Positions 17,005 through 25,794 of a DNA stretch of 64,000 nt are shown here, one piece after another (the stretch's first letter is position 1; every line of letters starts with the position of its first letter). The notes under the pieces were generated by a model. That model was not told the origin of the DNA. It did not search any database and worked only from the letters and a program-made list of their open reading frames with translations. Both the position numbers and the translations under genes were made by a program. The stretch comes from Rhizobiaceae bacterium. Lineage in GTDB: Bacteria; Pseudomonadota; Alphaproteobacteria; Rhizobiales; Rhizobiaceae. The DNA lies in NCBI GenBank assembly GCA_017643495.1, contig JAEPNK010000002.1, forward strand, positions 62,001 to 126,000. The letters are read 5' to 3'.

Positions 17005-18333
17005 TTGAGCGAGATAAAAAAGGGCAAACCTGACAAGTTTCAATGGACCGCGGAAGAGGCCCAAAAGCCTGAACGCGCCATCGTGCTCGTGCCCGAATTC
17101 GATGCGCCAGTGGAGCGCTCCCGCAGCTCCCGCCTTGAGGAAGCAATTGGCCTTGCCGAAGCAATCTCTCTGGATGTGATTGAATCCGGTGTGATTCCTG
17201 TAAAGGCGCCCCGTCCCGCAACCCTGTTTGGCAGCGGAAAGGTTGATGAACTGACGGGTATCATCAAGAGCTCGGATATCGGCCTTGCGATCATTGATCA
17301 CACGATATCCCCAAAACAACAGCAAAACCTGGAGAAAGCCTGGAATTGCAAGGTCATGGACCGTACCGGCCTTATTCTTGAGATCTTTGGCGAAAGGGCG
17401 CAGACCAAGGAAGGGCGCCTACAGGTTGAACTGGCGCACCTGAATTACCAGAAAGGTCGCCTTGTACGCACATGGACTCACCTTGAGCGCCAGCGAGGTG
17501 GACTAGGCTTTGTTGGCGGACCGGGTGAAACACAGATCGAGGCAGACCGCAGGCTCATCCAGGAACGCATAAACCGCCTTGAACGGGATCTGGAAAAGGT
17601 TCGGCGAACCCGTGACCTGCACCGGTCGAAACGAAAGAAAGTTCCACATCCTGTTGTTGCCCTTGTAGGCTATACCAATGCAGGAAAATCCACTCTGTTC
17701 AACAGGCTGACGGGGGCAGGGGTAATGGCAAAGGACCTCCTGTTTGCTACACTTGACCCGACCCTGCGCCAATTGAGTCTGCCGCAGGGCACACATGCCA
17801 TACTTTCCGATACGGTCGGGTTCGTCTCAAACCTTCCCACACATCTGGTGGCAGCTTTCCGTGCAACGCTTGAAGAAGTGATTGAGGCGGAACTGATCCT
17901 GCATGTCCGTGACATTGCCCATCCAGACAGCGAAGCTCAGGCAGAGGATGTATACTCTGTACTTGATCAACTGGGTATCGCCGAGGAGGGGCATGACAGG
18001 GTAATTGAAGTCTGGAACAAGATTGACCAGCTCGACAGGGATGCCGTCGAAGCAATGAAAACGGTTCGCACGACAACGGAAGGCCCGTTGCTTATTTCGG
18101 CGGTTACCGGCGAGGGGGTTGATGAGTTGCTCTCACGGATTGAAGGCGAACTGTCTGACGAAGACAGTGTGATGAATATCGTTCTCCCGCTCGACGAGAT
18201 GACCATGCTGCCATGGATCTATGAAAATGCCCACGTTATCAGCCGTCAGGATGCCGATGATGGCAGCGTAATCCTGGAAATACGGGCAGGACGTGAAATC
18301 CGCCCGAAACTGCACCGATTCATGCAGGAGTGA
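17005..18333 (+). CDS. hflX: GTPase HflX
   Basis: 442-residue ribosome-associated GTPase of the TRAFAC class, used to rescue or split stalled ribosomes under stress. It has an N-terminal HflX nucleotide-binding domain (about 20-190, with RLQVELAHLNYQ and GPGETQIEADRR), then the G domain: G1 GYTNAGKSTLFN, G3 DTVGF, G4 NKID and a G5-like SAVTGEG. The start appears to be TTG at 17005, because upstream in-frame codons run into a stop. The ribosome binding site is weak, so coupling to hfq translation is possible. The stop is followed after four bases by the next gene. Confidence 0.94.
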   Translation: MSEIKKGKPDKFQWTAEEAQKPERAIVLVPEFDAPVERSRSSRLEEAIGLAEAISLDVIESGVIPVKAPRPATLFGSGKVDELTGIIKSSDIGLAIIDHTISPKQQQNLEKAWNCKVMDRTGLILEIFGERAQTKEGRLQVELAHLNYQKGRLVRTWTHLERQRGGLGFVGGPGETQIEADRRLIQERINRLERDLEKVRRTRDLHRSKRKKVPHPVVALVGYTNAGKSTLFNRLTGAGVMAKDLLFATLDPTLRQLSLPQGTHAILSDTVGFVSNLPTHLVAAFRATLEEVIEAELILHVRDIAHPDSEAQAEDVYSVLDQLGIAEEGHDRVIEVWNKIDQLDRDAVEAMKTVRTTTEGPLLISAVTGEGVDELLSRIEGELSDEDSVMNIVLPLDEMTMLPWIYENAHVISRQDADDGSVILEIRAGREIRPKLHRFMQE

Positions 18334-18337
18334 TACC

Positions 18338-19414
18338 ATGTGGCCCGACGATCGATTGGCCAACCTTCTGGGAATTGAGCACCCGATCATACAGGCTCCC
18401 ATGGCAGGCGCCTCTACGCCTGAAATGGCGGCAGCCGTTGCCAATAGTGGCTGTCTGGGATCGCTCGGCTGCGCATTGATGTCGCCCGAGCAGTACCAAC
18501 AAACGTTCAATGCCACACGGGCGCTAACAAACGGCGCCTTGAACATGAATTTTTTCTGCCATGCGGAACCGGGGGATGATGAGGACAGGAACAAACGGGC
18601 GGTAGCCAGCTTGCAACCCTTCTATGACGAATTGGACCTGGGCGAAATGCCCGATGCGAAACCCGTTCATTTCCCTTTTGACATGGAAATGGCTGAAGCC
18701 GTCATCGCGACCAATCCCGCGGTTGTGAGCTTTCACTTTGGCCTTCCCGATGCCGATATTGTGGAACGGTTGAAGGAAACAGGCTTGACCATACTCTCAT
18801 CAGCAACAACCGCTGCCGAGGCACGGGACCTTGCGGCACGCGGTTGCGATGCAATCATAGCCCAGGGATGGGAAGCAGGTGGGCATCACGGTTATTATCT
18901 GGAAGGAAATGACGCTGCCGTCGGCACAATGGCACTGGTTCCACAACTGGTCGATGAAGTCGATGTGCCCGTAATCGCCGCCGGAGGGATAGCCGATGGC
19001 AGGGGGATCGCAGCCTCGTTTGCCCTTGGCGCGGCAGGCGTCCAGATAGGAACGGCATTCTTGACGACGCGCGAAACCGGCATTCCGCCGGTTCATCAGG
19101 AAGTCCTGCTCAAATCCCAGGGAAGTGACACCGCAACAACCCGGGCATTTTCCGGCAGGCCGGCGCGTGGCGTAATCAACAGGTATATCAGGGAGATGAT
19201 GGCCGAGGAGATGAATTTGCCTGATTTTCCGATCATGAACACGCTGAGCGGTCCTTTGCGAAAGACCAGTGGAGCGGCGGGAAGTCCGGACTTCGTGGCT
19301 ATGTGGTCAGGGCAGGCCGTCGGGCTAAACCGTCAGTCAGACGTTACATCCCTTGTAAAACGCCTGATCAGTGAGACCGAAATCGTTTTCAGGAAACTCG
19401 GCAACGAAATCTAA
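18338..19414 (+). CDS. nitronate monooxygenase family flavoprotein
   Basis: 358-residue TIM-barrel FMN enzyme of the 2-nitropropane dioxygenase/nitronate monooxygenase family. Visible motifs are PIIQAPMAGASTPE at the N-terminus, the active-site QGWEAGGHHGYY, AAGGIADGRGIAA and GAAGVQIGTAFL, which bind FMN phosphate. The real substrate could be a nitronate such as propionate 3-nitronate or another alkyl compound. ATG at 18338 has AGGAG seven bases upstream, embedded in the end of hflX. Its stop shares bases with the convergent mazG stop (4-base tail overlap). Linkage to hflX is probably positional rather than functional. Confidence 0.88.
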   Translation: MWPDDRLANLLGIEHPIIQAPMAGASTPEMAAAVANSGCLGSLGCALMSPEQYQQTFNATRALTNGALNMNFFCHAEPGDDEDRNKRAVASLQPFYDELDLGEMPDAKPVHFPFDMEMAEAVIATNPAVVSFHFGLPDADIVERLKETGLTILSSATTAAEARDLAARGCDAIIAQGWEAGGHHGYYLEGNDAAVGTMALVPQLVDEVDVPVIAAGGIADGRGIAASFALGAAGVQIGTAFLTTRETGIPPVHQEVLLKSQGSDTATTRAFSGRPARGVINRYIREMMAEEMNLPDFPIMNTLSGPLRKTSGAAGSPDFVAMWSGQAVGLNRQSDVTSLVKRLISETEIVFRKLGNEI

Positions 19415-20265
19415 TCACGCCGGAGTTTGATTTTGGCTTCGTTCCAAAGCATGTCCATGGTTTCCAGGTTAGCACTCTGCATGGTCTCACCCGTTCGTTC
19501 GATATTCTGCTCAATATAGGCGAAGCGGTTTCGAAACTTCTGGTTGGTGCGGCGCAGTGCGCTGTCCGGGTCGATCCGAAGATGCCGGGCGAGATTGGCC
19601 ACGGCAAAAAGAATGTCTCCAAGTTCTGCTTCCTGTTCGGATGAACAATCTGATTCTATCTCTGCTTCAAGCTCATCAAGTTCTTCCCGTATTTTGGAAA
19701 AGACGGCATGCGGGTCATTCCAGTCAAACCCGACCTTGGAGGCTTTCTTTTGAAGCTTCAGGGCACAAGCAAGTGTTGGCAGGGTTCCTGGAACATCATC
19801 CAGCAATGAACCTGCCTTTTCTTGATACTGGGCTGGATTCGCAGCTTTTCTTTCGGCTGCCAATTCAGCTTTTTCTTCGGCCTTGATGCGTTCCCAGGTG
19901 CCATCTGCCAACCCTTTTGCAGAATATTCCTCCGCACTTGCATCTTCTGTTCCGAATACATGGGGATGCCGGCGGATCATCTTTTTCGTGATGCCTTCCA
20001 CGACATCGCCGAAATCAAAATATCCACCTTCTTCGGCCATCCGGGAGTGGTAAACGGATTGCAACAGCAAATCACCCAATTCCAGTTTCAAGTCAGCCAT
20101 ATCGTCGCGTTCAATGGCATCCGCAACTTCACAAGCTTCTTCTATCGTATATGGAGCTATGCTTCTGAAATCCTGCTCCTTGTCCCAAGGGCATCCCTTT
20201 TCCGGATCTCGCAACAAGGCCATGATTTCCAGAAGCCGTGAAATGTCTCTTGAAGGTGTGATCAT
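19411..20265 (-). CDS. mazG: nucleoside triphosphate pyrophosphohydrolase MazG
   Basis: 284-residue house-cleaning enzyme that hydrolyses NTPs to NMP and pyrophosphate. Two MazG domains are visible. The first has GCPWDKEQDFRSI, then EEACEVADAIE and LGDLLLQSVYH metal-binding EExxE...ExxD helices. The second, degenerate or substrate-shaping repeat has KVGFDWND, then LDELEAEIE and LGDILFAVANLARHL. The ATG at 20265 is 113 bases from the divergent DUF922 gene. The stop overlaps that of the nitronate monooxygenase gene. Its place after hflX is usual for the group. Confidence 0.94.
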   Translation of the reverse strand: MITPSRDISRLLEIMALLRDPEKGCPWDKEQDFRSIAPYTIEEACEVADAIERDDMADLKLELGDLLLQSVYHSRMAEEGGYFDFGDVVEGITKKMIRRHPHVFGTEDASAEEYSAKGLADGTWERIKAEEKAELAAERKAANPAQYQEKAGSLLDDVPGTLPTLACALKLQKKASKVGFDWNDPHAVFSKIREELDELEAEIESDCSSEQEAELGDILFAVANLARHLRIDPDSALRRTNQKFRNRFAYIEQNIERTGETMQSANLETMDMLWNEAKIKLRRD

Positions 20266-20378
20266 TGCGTAAAATCCGTCCTCTGCAAATGCTGAGTGCC
20301 TTAACCGTGAAAGAATAATTCTATAGCCCGTGCCATGACTTTCTGCCAGAATTGATCAGCCTGTGGGGGAGGGAATTG

Positions 20379-21008
20379 ATGAGTTTGTATGTGTTGTCGG
20401 CAACCGCAAAAATCATGTTGTTGGCCGTGTGTTGTTTTACGTGTGTTACGCAGGAAACCAATGCACGCGTCATCTTCAAGGAAAAGACCCGATACTACGA
20501 TGTTTCGGGAAGCAATGGTGCCGAGATTTATCGCAGCATGGCAATTAACGGACCGAACCATGGCGGCATGGCCAAGGAAATACTGGCTTCGACCCAGTTC
20601 ACGTTTGCCGTAGAAAACGTCAATGCAGAATACCGTGGGCATCGATGTGTTATAAAAAGCGTTGATGTGATCGTCGGCGTGACCTTTACCTATCCAAGAT
20701 GGCGCAACAGGAGAGGGGCATCCAGCCAGACACGCCGGGCATGGAATGACTTTCAGCGCCTCGCCATTTTACATGAAAAAGAACATGTCAAGATTACCCG
20801 CAGTTTCGCGGAGTCCTATGAACGTACATTGCTACGTTCACGGCGCACCAGTGCCAGTGACTGCAAGAGCCGTTCGCTGGGCGAAAAATTCCGCACCTCG
20901 ATTGCGATCAAAAAGCATGAGCGCCTGCACAAGCTGTTTGACAAAAGGGACCTGCGCCCCGGCGGAGCAGCGTATGATTCACTCTACCGGCTTGTGAAAG
21001 CCCGTTAG
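20379..21008 (+). CDS. secreted DUF922 protein with HExxH motif
   Basis: 209 residues. Starts at ATG 20379 after a GGGGGAGGGA ribosome binding site, with a signal peptide of about 30 residues. The remainder resembles DUF922, a family annotated as putative secreted zinc-dependent proteases: YYDVSGSNGAEIYRSM at the start of the domain and LHEKEHVKITRSF, which contains HExxH (H-E-K-E-H), in the middle. A trailing basic helical region follows. An upstream in-frame TTG exists but gives a worse signal sequence. It meets the MFS gene tail to tail with four bases between. Zinc binding and protease activity are inferred from the motif and family only. Confidence 0.8.
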   Translation: MSLYVLSATAKIMLLAVCCFTCVTQETNARVIFKEKTRYYDVSGSNGAEIYRSMAINGPNHGGMAKEILASTQFTFAVENVNAEYRGHRCVIKSVDVIVGVTFTYPRWRNRRGASSQTRRAWNDFQRLAILHEKEHVKITRSFAESYERTLLRSRRTSASDCKSRSLGEKFRTSIAIKKHERLHKLFDKRDLRPGGAAYDSLYRLVKAR

Positions 21009-21012
21009 AAGC

Positions 21013-22242
21013 TTATGGCCCGGGAATCGTCTTTATGGGAGACTTCGGACCTGAAACAAAGGTGAACCGTGCCAGGGCAACAGCTAACAACAATGCCAGG
21101 ACGAGCATTGTTGCCACTGCCGTCCACCCAAAACTTGTGGCGATAAATCCTGCTGATACAGGACCGGCCAGCATGCCAACATTGTTTCCCTGAATGGTAA
21201 TCCCCATGGTGGCTCCCGCCAGGTCAGCGCGCGGTGCCAGTATGGGCACATGGCTCATCAGAACGACTGGAATCACTCCGCTTGCAAATGCAAATGCAAT
21301 CGCAAACCCGGCAGTTGCCTGCCATCCTATGTCCAATGAGAGGATTCCAAACGCGGAAACTGACATCACCATCAAGCCGCCTGTCATTAAGCTGGCTGGT
21401 TTGTGACCGGATGCCAAAAGCATTCCTGAGGCCAGGTTTCCGATTCCGCTGGTTGCAATGGCCAGTGCTGCAATTGTATTTGCGAGATTTTGGCTTAGAC
21501 CAAACCGCTCTGTCAGCAGGGAAGGCAGAAAGCCGAAAACCGAAAAGAATGCCGCTGCAAATATTGCAAAAAGCATTGCCAGGAGCCATGGCCCCCTGGC
21601 AGATGTTACAAGGGTCAATTGCCTGATAATGGACAGGTTGTCTTTGTTTTCAGTGCGTTGTTCCGGAACAAAGGCAGCGAAGAACCAGGCATATCCAAAC
21701 AGAAGTGCCGCATTCAGTATCCAGAAACCCCGCCACTCGAGGTATACGAACAGGGGAGAGGAAAGCATCACAACTGTCATGCCGACCGGCATAATGGTTG
21801 CCCACACTGATATCGCCCGGTCTCGAATGTCTGGTGGTGCAGATGCAAATATCAATGCCGGTGCACTTACCAGTACAGAGACGAAACCAAGTCCTTCCAG
21901 AACCCTGGAAAGCATGAGAACCGCCATGTCGTCAGCCATGCTGCCAAGAGCTGATCCCAATGACTGAAAGAGAAGGCCTGCAATTACCAAGTGTTTTGCG
22001 CCAAGCCTGTCCACGGCAAGACCGATTGGCGCTCCTGCAATCGCACCGATGACAGCAAACGCAGAAATCAGCCATGACACAACGCCAAGACTGACGCCCA
22101 TCTCAGCCTGTACGGCACTTAACACCATGGGTGCCTTTCCTACTTGAAAGGCGGACACAACACCTGCACCCGATATGATGAATATCATGCCCCACAGGTT
22201 TTTATCGAACCGTGTTTGAGTGTCGTTTCTGGTTTCAAACAT
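21013..22242 (-). CDS. MFS transporter
   Basis: 409-residue major facilitator with about 12 predicted membrane helices. The motif-A-like loop between helices 2 and 3 reads GLAVDRLGAKHLVIAG, and a cytoplasmic central loop (VPEQRTENKD) splits the two halves. Substrate unknown; the profile suits a drug or metabolite exporter/importer of the CynX/NarK-like broad group. It lies on the same strand as the FMN reductase gene, 66 bases apart, but a strong hairpin stands between them, so read-through may be limited. It ends four bases from the convergent DUF922 gene. Confidence 0.85.
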   Translation of the reverse strand: MFETRNDTQTRFDKNLWGMIFIISGAGVVSAFQVGKAPMVLSAVQAEMGVSLGVVSWLISAFAVIGAIAGAPIGLAVDRLGAKHLVIAGLLFQSLGSALGSMADDMAVLMLSRVLEGLGFVSVLVSAPALIFASAPPDIRDRAISVWATIMPVGMTVVMLSSPLFVYLEWRGFWILNAALLFGYAWFFAAFVPEQRTENKDNLSIIRQLTLVTSARGPWLLAMLFAIFAAAFFSVFGFLPSLLTERFGLSQNLANTIAALAIATSGIGNLASGMLLASGHKPASLMTGGLMVMSVSAFGILSLDIGWQATAGFAIAFAFASGVIPVVLMSHVPILAPRADLAGATMGITIQGNNVGMLAGPVSAGFIATSFGWTAVATMLVLALLLAVALARFTFVSGPKSPIKTIPGP

Positions 22243-22270
22243 GCCAATAATCGCAATATTTCAAGAGTTG

Positions 22271-22296
22271 AAGGGGTTGAAAATACTCAACCCCTT
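22271..22296 (-). terminator. hairpin between the FMN reductase and MFS genes
   Basis: AAGGGGTTGA (22271-22280) pairs exactly with TCAACCCCTT (22287-22296) around a six-base loop. It follows the FMN reductase stop on the minus strand and precedes the MFS start. The T-run after the stem is poor, so it may be a partial terminator or an mRNA-stabilising element. Confidence 0.5.
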
Positions 22297-22308
22297 GATG
22301 GGTATGGG

Positions 22309-22899
22309 TTATTCCTGTGTGGTGGGAGTAACGGTGTAAGGCTGGTTTGCCCGGGCCGAACGTAGAGCTTCAGCCCACCATTTCACTTGATGCAGCATCA
22401 CTTCAGCGGCAGCCTGACAGTCTTCTGGCCGTAATGGTTGTCCCTGATCATCAAACTGGTCCCAGGCGTTCTGAAAGCTTACGCAATCACGCATGGTCAT
22501 GGCGTGCAATTCTGCCAGTACGCCACGAAGATGTTCCACGGCTCGCAATCCGGCAGCGAACCCGCCATAAGACACAAATCCCACAGGCTTCGCTTGCCAT
22601 TCCTTGTATCCGAAATCGATGGCGTGTTTGAGAATGGCAGGATAACTATGATTGTATTCCGGAACGATCATCACGAATGCATCTGCCGCTGCCAGTTGCT
22701 CACAATAGGATACAACATCCGGATGTGGCGTGTTGCTGATGTTCGAGGGCAGGGGAATTTCAGCCAGGTCAATCACCTCTACGGCAAATGCTGAATTTTT
22801 CTCAAGCTGCTGGAGTAACCAGTTAGCGATTACTGGTGCAATACGACCTTCACGGTTGCTACCGACAATGACTGCCAGATTGATTGGTTTGTCTGACAT
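22309..22899 (-). CDS. NADPH-dependent FMN reductase family protein
   Basis: 196-residue flavodoxin-like protein. The phosphate-binding GSNREGRIAP (near 14-23) and the PEYNHSYPAILKHAIDF segment are typical of NADPH-dependent FMN reductases and azo/quinone/chromate reductases of this superfamily. The ATG at 22899 has AGGAG at a good spacing; a longer frame upstream lacks support. It is divergent from a LysR regulator across 237 bases that hold a 16-bp palindrome, so LysR control in response to an oxidant or quinone-like compound is likely but inferred. Confidence 0.85.
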   Translation of the reverse strand: MSDKPINLAVIVGSNREGRIAPVIANWLLQQLEKNSAFAVEVIDLAEIPLPSNISNTPHPDVVSYCEQLAAADAFVMIVPEYNHSYPAILKHAIDFGYKEWQAKPVGFVSYGGFAAGLRAVEHLRGVLAELHAMTMRDCVSFQNAWDQFDDQGQPLRPEDCQAAAEVMLHQVKWWAEALRSARANQPYTVTPTTQE

Positions 22900-23013
22900 T
22901 GTATTCTCCTTTTTCTTTTGAGCAGGGACGTCACAAGCCATGCACGCCTTCACCTGGAAAAGCGCGTTGAACAAAATCGGGATTGTTTGAAATAATCCGG
23001 CTGGTTGTACGTT

Positions 23014-23029
23014 AGATCAGACTTGATCT
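23014..23029. promoter_or_regulatory. 16-bp palindrome, candidate LysR operator
   Basis: AGATCA-GACT-TGATCT is an exact inverted repeat lying almost midway between the divergent FMN reductase (start 22899) and LysR (start 23137) genes. LysR-type regulators commonly bind such dyads in divergent promoters and control both genes. The rest of the 237-base gap is AT-rich near the LysR start and shows nothing else clear. Confidence 0.45.
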
Positions 23030-23136
23030 GGTATGGCCATGTGTCGAAAACCCTTTGGCATGTTATTGCCAAGAAGATACATTTTATCATTGCATAGAAA
23101 AGCGCAAATATTTGACGTATTTAATCGAGTAATTAG

Positions 23137-24036
23137 ATGAATATGATATCACTAGAACAATGGCGGGCCCTTGTCGGGGTGGTGGATAATGGGAGCTACA
23201 TGCAAGCTGCAAACTCGCTTGGGAAAAGCCAGTCATCCATCAGTTACGCCATTGGACAAATAGAAGAACGGTTAAGGGTAACACTGTTCACGATTGAAGG
23301 CCGAAAGGCCGTCTTGTCTAATGAGGGAAGGGCGCTCTATCTTCGGGCAAAACAATTGCTGGCCGAGGCGGGCAGGATTGAAAAAATGGCTTCCGAACTC
23401 TCCCGGGGACATGAAGTGGAACTTCTGCTTGCAGTAGATATCCTGTTTCCCGCAGACATGTTGGTGGGTGCCTTGAAATCTTTTGTGGCAATACAGCCTG
23501 CAACACGTCTTGAAATACATGAAACTGCGGTAACCGGTGCCATGGATTTGCTCAAAAAGGGCCGAGTGGACATGGCCATTGCCCCGGAAGTACCGGATGG
23601 CTTCTTGGGTGAGCAAATCATGAACGTACGTTTTCTTCCTGTTGCCGCACCTTCCCATCCGCTTCATCAACTTGATTCTATTATGCTGGATGATCTGCGA
23701 AATCATCATCACCTGATCATTCGCGACAATAGCGAAAACAGGAATGATCAAGGTGCCTGGAATGTGTCCGAGAACAGGATTATCTTTTCGCAGATATCTA
23801 CAGCGATTGAAGCTGCCAGAAGCGGTCTGGGGTTTAGCTGGTATGCAGAGACACTGATCGAGGATGAACTCACCACTGGCAAGCTGAAGGTTCTGCCGCT
23901 CGCAGAACGCGCATATCGGTCAGCGGAACTGTTTCTGATTTTCAGAGATGTTGCAGGCGCTTGTCCGGGAGTAAAAATCCTCGCAAATCTTCTCAGGGAG
24001 CAGGCGCTACAAACGACAGACACCGTCCAATCGTAA
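23137..24036 (+). CDS. LysR family transcriptional regulator
   Basis: 299 residues. The N-terminal winged helix-turn-helix (about 5-64) carries the LysR pattern with SYMQAANSLGKSQSSISYAIGQIEERL. A linker helix and a periplasmic-binding-protein-like effector domain (about 90-290) follow; the latter includes MAIAPEVPDG and the GLGFSWYAE turn. The effector is unknown. It is divergent from the FMN reductase gene, the normal position for a LysR regulator and its target, and the shared gap has a palindrome. The MFS gene behind the reductase may belong to the same response. Confidence 0.9.
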   Translation: MNMISLEQWRALVGVVDNGSYMQAANSLGKSQSSISYAIGQIEERLRVTLFTIEGRKAVLSNEGRALYLRAKQLLAEAGRIEKMASELSRGHEVELLLAVDILFPADMLVGALKSFVAIQPATRLEIHETAVTGAMDLLKKGRVDMAIAPEVPDGFLGEQIMNVRFLPVAAPSHPLHQLDSIMLDDLRNHHHLIIRDNSENRNDQGAWNVSENRIIFSQISTAIEAARSGLGFSWYAETLIEDELTTGKLKVLPLAERAYRSAELFLIFRDVAGACPGVKILANLLREQALQTTDTVQS

Positions 24037-24177
24037 TCCGCGGCCAAGTCAGACAGACGCCACCTATAAATTGCATAAGATATATTATGGAACTATTTTG
24101 ATAATGGTATATCGACAAATCAGCGGTATTCATTCTAACAAAGAACATCAGGAAACGTTCATATCACACTGTTATCA

Positions 24178-25002
24178 TTAAATAACAAAGGACATACCAT
24201 CGTATGCCGGCTCAATGTTGTCCGGAAGTTCACTCAGCAGTTTGTTGTAATCCAGCGGAATGTGCATGTGGGTAAAGATTGCCCGTTTGGGTGACATCCG
24301 GTTAATCCATTCCAGCGATTGAGAGACGCTGAAATGGCTCACGTGGGGTTTGTATTGCAAGGCATCAATGATCCAGCAATCAAGATCTGACAAGTGCGGG
24401 ATACTGTTTTCGGGAATATCGCTCACATCCGGCGAATAACAGAGACCACCGGTTTCAAAATTGCCATCTGTTGAGAAACGGAATGCCAGTGAATGTATCG
24501 GGCCGTGCTGTTGCAGGATGGGCAGGGCGTGTATTGAGCCTCCCTCACCTTCAACCACAACGCCAACACCTGCATCAATCTCGACTGGCTCGAGGATTGG
24601 CGGATACATGCTGCCTTCAATCTGGTACAGGCAATAACCAAAACCTTCCTTCAGACGCTGCATGGTCGCCGCATCGGCGAATACAGGTATGCGCTGCCTT
24701 TGTGCAAGTGCAAAGCCACGAAGATCGTCAATGCCGTGAACATGGTCCGCATGGGGATGTGTATACAAAACCGCATCGATGGCAGGAACATTGGCTGCAA
24801 GCATTTGCTGGCGAAAATCCGGACTCGTATCAATCACGACACGGGTCGTTCCGTTATCAGTGGTGCGCTCTACAAGCAGACTGCAACGCAGGCGCCGGTT
24901 TTTAGGTTCTTCGGGGTCGCAAGCGCCCCAGTCGCCATGAATGCGTGGCGTTCCGGGTGACGAACCGCATCCAAGTATGGTGAACTTCAGCGAAGAATTC
25001 AT
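24178..25002 (-). CDS. PhnP-like MBL-fold metallohydrolase
   Basis: 274-residue metallo-beta-lactamase-fold hydrolase. Seen: the metal-binding HPHADHVHGIDDLR (HxHxDH), the preceding DTSPDFRQQM, and the C-terminal THMHIPLDY histidines. The pattern matches the PhnP/RNase Z-like group of phosphodiesterases; no phosphonate genes are nearby, so a housekeeping phosphodiesterase role is more likely. The ATG overlaps the tatD stop by four bases, making it the last gene of the metG-tatD operon. It converges with the LysR gene over 141 bases with no clear terminator. Confidence 0.9.
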   Translation of the reverse strand: MNSSLKFTILGCGSSPGTPRIHGDWGACDPEEPKNRRLRCSLLVERTTDNGTTRVVIDTSPDFRQQMLAANVPAIDAVLYTHPHADHVHGIDDLRGFALAQRQRIPVFADAATMQRLKEGFGYCLYQIEGSMYPPILEPVEIDAGVGVVVEGEGGSIHALPILQQHGPIHSLAFRFSTDGNFETGGLCYSPDVSDIPENSIPHLSDLDCWIIDALQYKPHVSHFSVSQSLEWINRMSPKRAIFTHMHIPLDYNKLLSELPDNIEPAYDGMSFVI

Positions 25003-25790
25003 TCCTTTTCCCGTGGGTCCGGCACCTTGGAGAACAGCCTGAAAAAATTGTCGGTTGTAATCTTGTGAATTTCTTCCGTGCTCTTGTTCATCGTTTCCGC
25101 CAGCACATCTGCGGTATGCGCCACATAAGCCGGTTCATTGCGCTTGCCTCGGTACGGAACAGGGGCCAGATAAGGCGCATCTGTTTCAACAAGAACGCGG
25201 TCAGTCGGCATGTCGGCGGCAATGGCGCGCAACTCGGTACTGTTCTTGAAAGTAAGAATGCCCGAAAAAGAAACATAGAGACCAAGCTCGATGCCTTTTT
25301 CTGCCAGCTTTCTGCCGGATGAAAAACAATGCAGCACGGCAGGGAAGGCCCCCTTCCCCGTTTCTTCCTCAAGTATCCGGATCATGTCTTCATCCGCATC
25401 ACGACTGTGGATGACGAGTGGCAGCCCGGTTTTCCTTGCAGCATCAATGTGGTTGCGAAGGCCTTCCGCCTGTGCGGCGGCATGCTCCTTTTGGTAGAAA
25501 TAATCCAGTCCGGCTTCACCGATTGCCACCACCTTGGGATGTTTACTCAGGCGGACAATCTCGTCCGTTGAGATATCAAGCTCTTCATGGGCATTGTGAG
25601 GGTGCGTCCCGACAGAGCAGAAAACCGGTTCAAACCGCTCAGCAACCGCAAGCACCTGCTCAAATTTCCGGACCCTCGTACATATGGTCACCATGCGCCC
25701 AAGGCCGGTTTCTGTCGCGCGCCCGACAACAGCATCCAGTTCTTCTGCGAAATCAGGAAAGTCGAGATGACAATGGGAATCCACAAGCAT
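24999..25790 (-). CDS. TatD family hydrolase
   Basis: 263-residue metal-dependent TIM-barrel hydrolase of the amidohydrolase superfamily, probably a 3'-5' DNA exonuclease or D-aminoacyl-tRNA-related enzyme as shown for TatD homologues. Motifs are DSHCHLDF at the start (HxH), the metal-ligand Glu in IGEAGLDYFY, VIHSRDADEDM, LHCFSSG, and TDAPYLAPVPYRGKRNEP near the end. The ATG at 25790 is preferred to a longer frame since it begins directly at MLVDSHCHLD and follows a GGAAGG site in the end of metG. The gaps are four bases to metG and a four-base overlap with the PhnP-like gene. Confidence 0.92.
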   Translation of the reverse strand: MLVDSHCHLDFPDFAEELDAVVGRATETGLGRMVTICTRVRKFEQVLAVAERFEPVFCSVGTHPHNAHEELDISTDEIVRLSKHPKVVAIGEAGLDYFYQKEHAAAQAEGLRNHIDAARKTGLPLVIHSRDADEDMIRILEEETGKGAFPAVLHCFSSGRKLAEKGIELGLYVSFSGILTFKNSTELRAIAADMPTDRVLVETDAPYLAPVPYRGKRNEPAYVAHTADVLAETMNKSTEEIHKITTDNFFRLFSKVPDPREKE

Positions 25791-25794
25791 GCGA

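Noticed and set aside
24170-24187. TGTTAT-N6-ATAACA dyad at the PhnP-like gene stop
   Set aside because: AT-rich arms would form a weak stem, so neither a terminator nor a supported operator.
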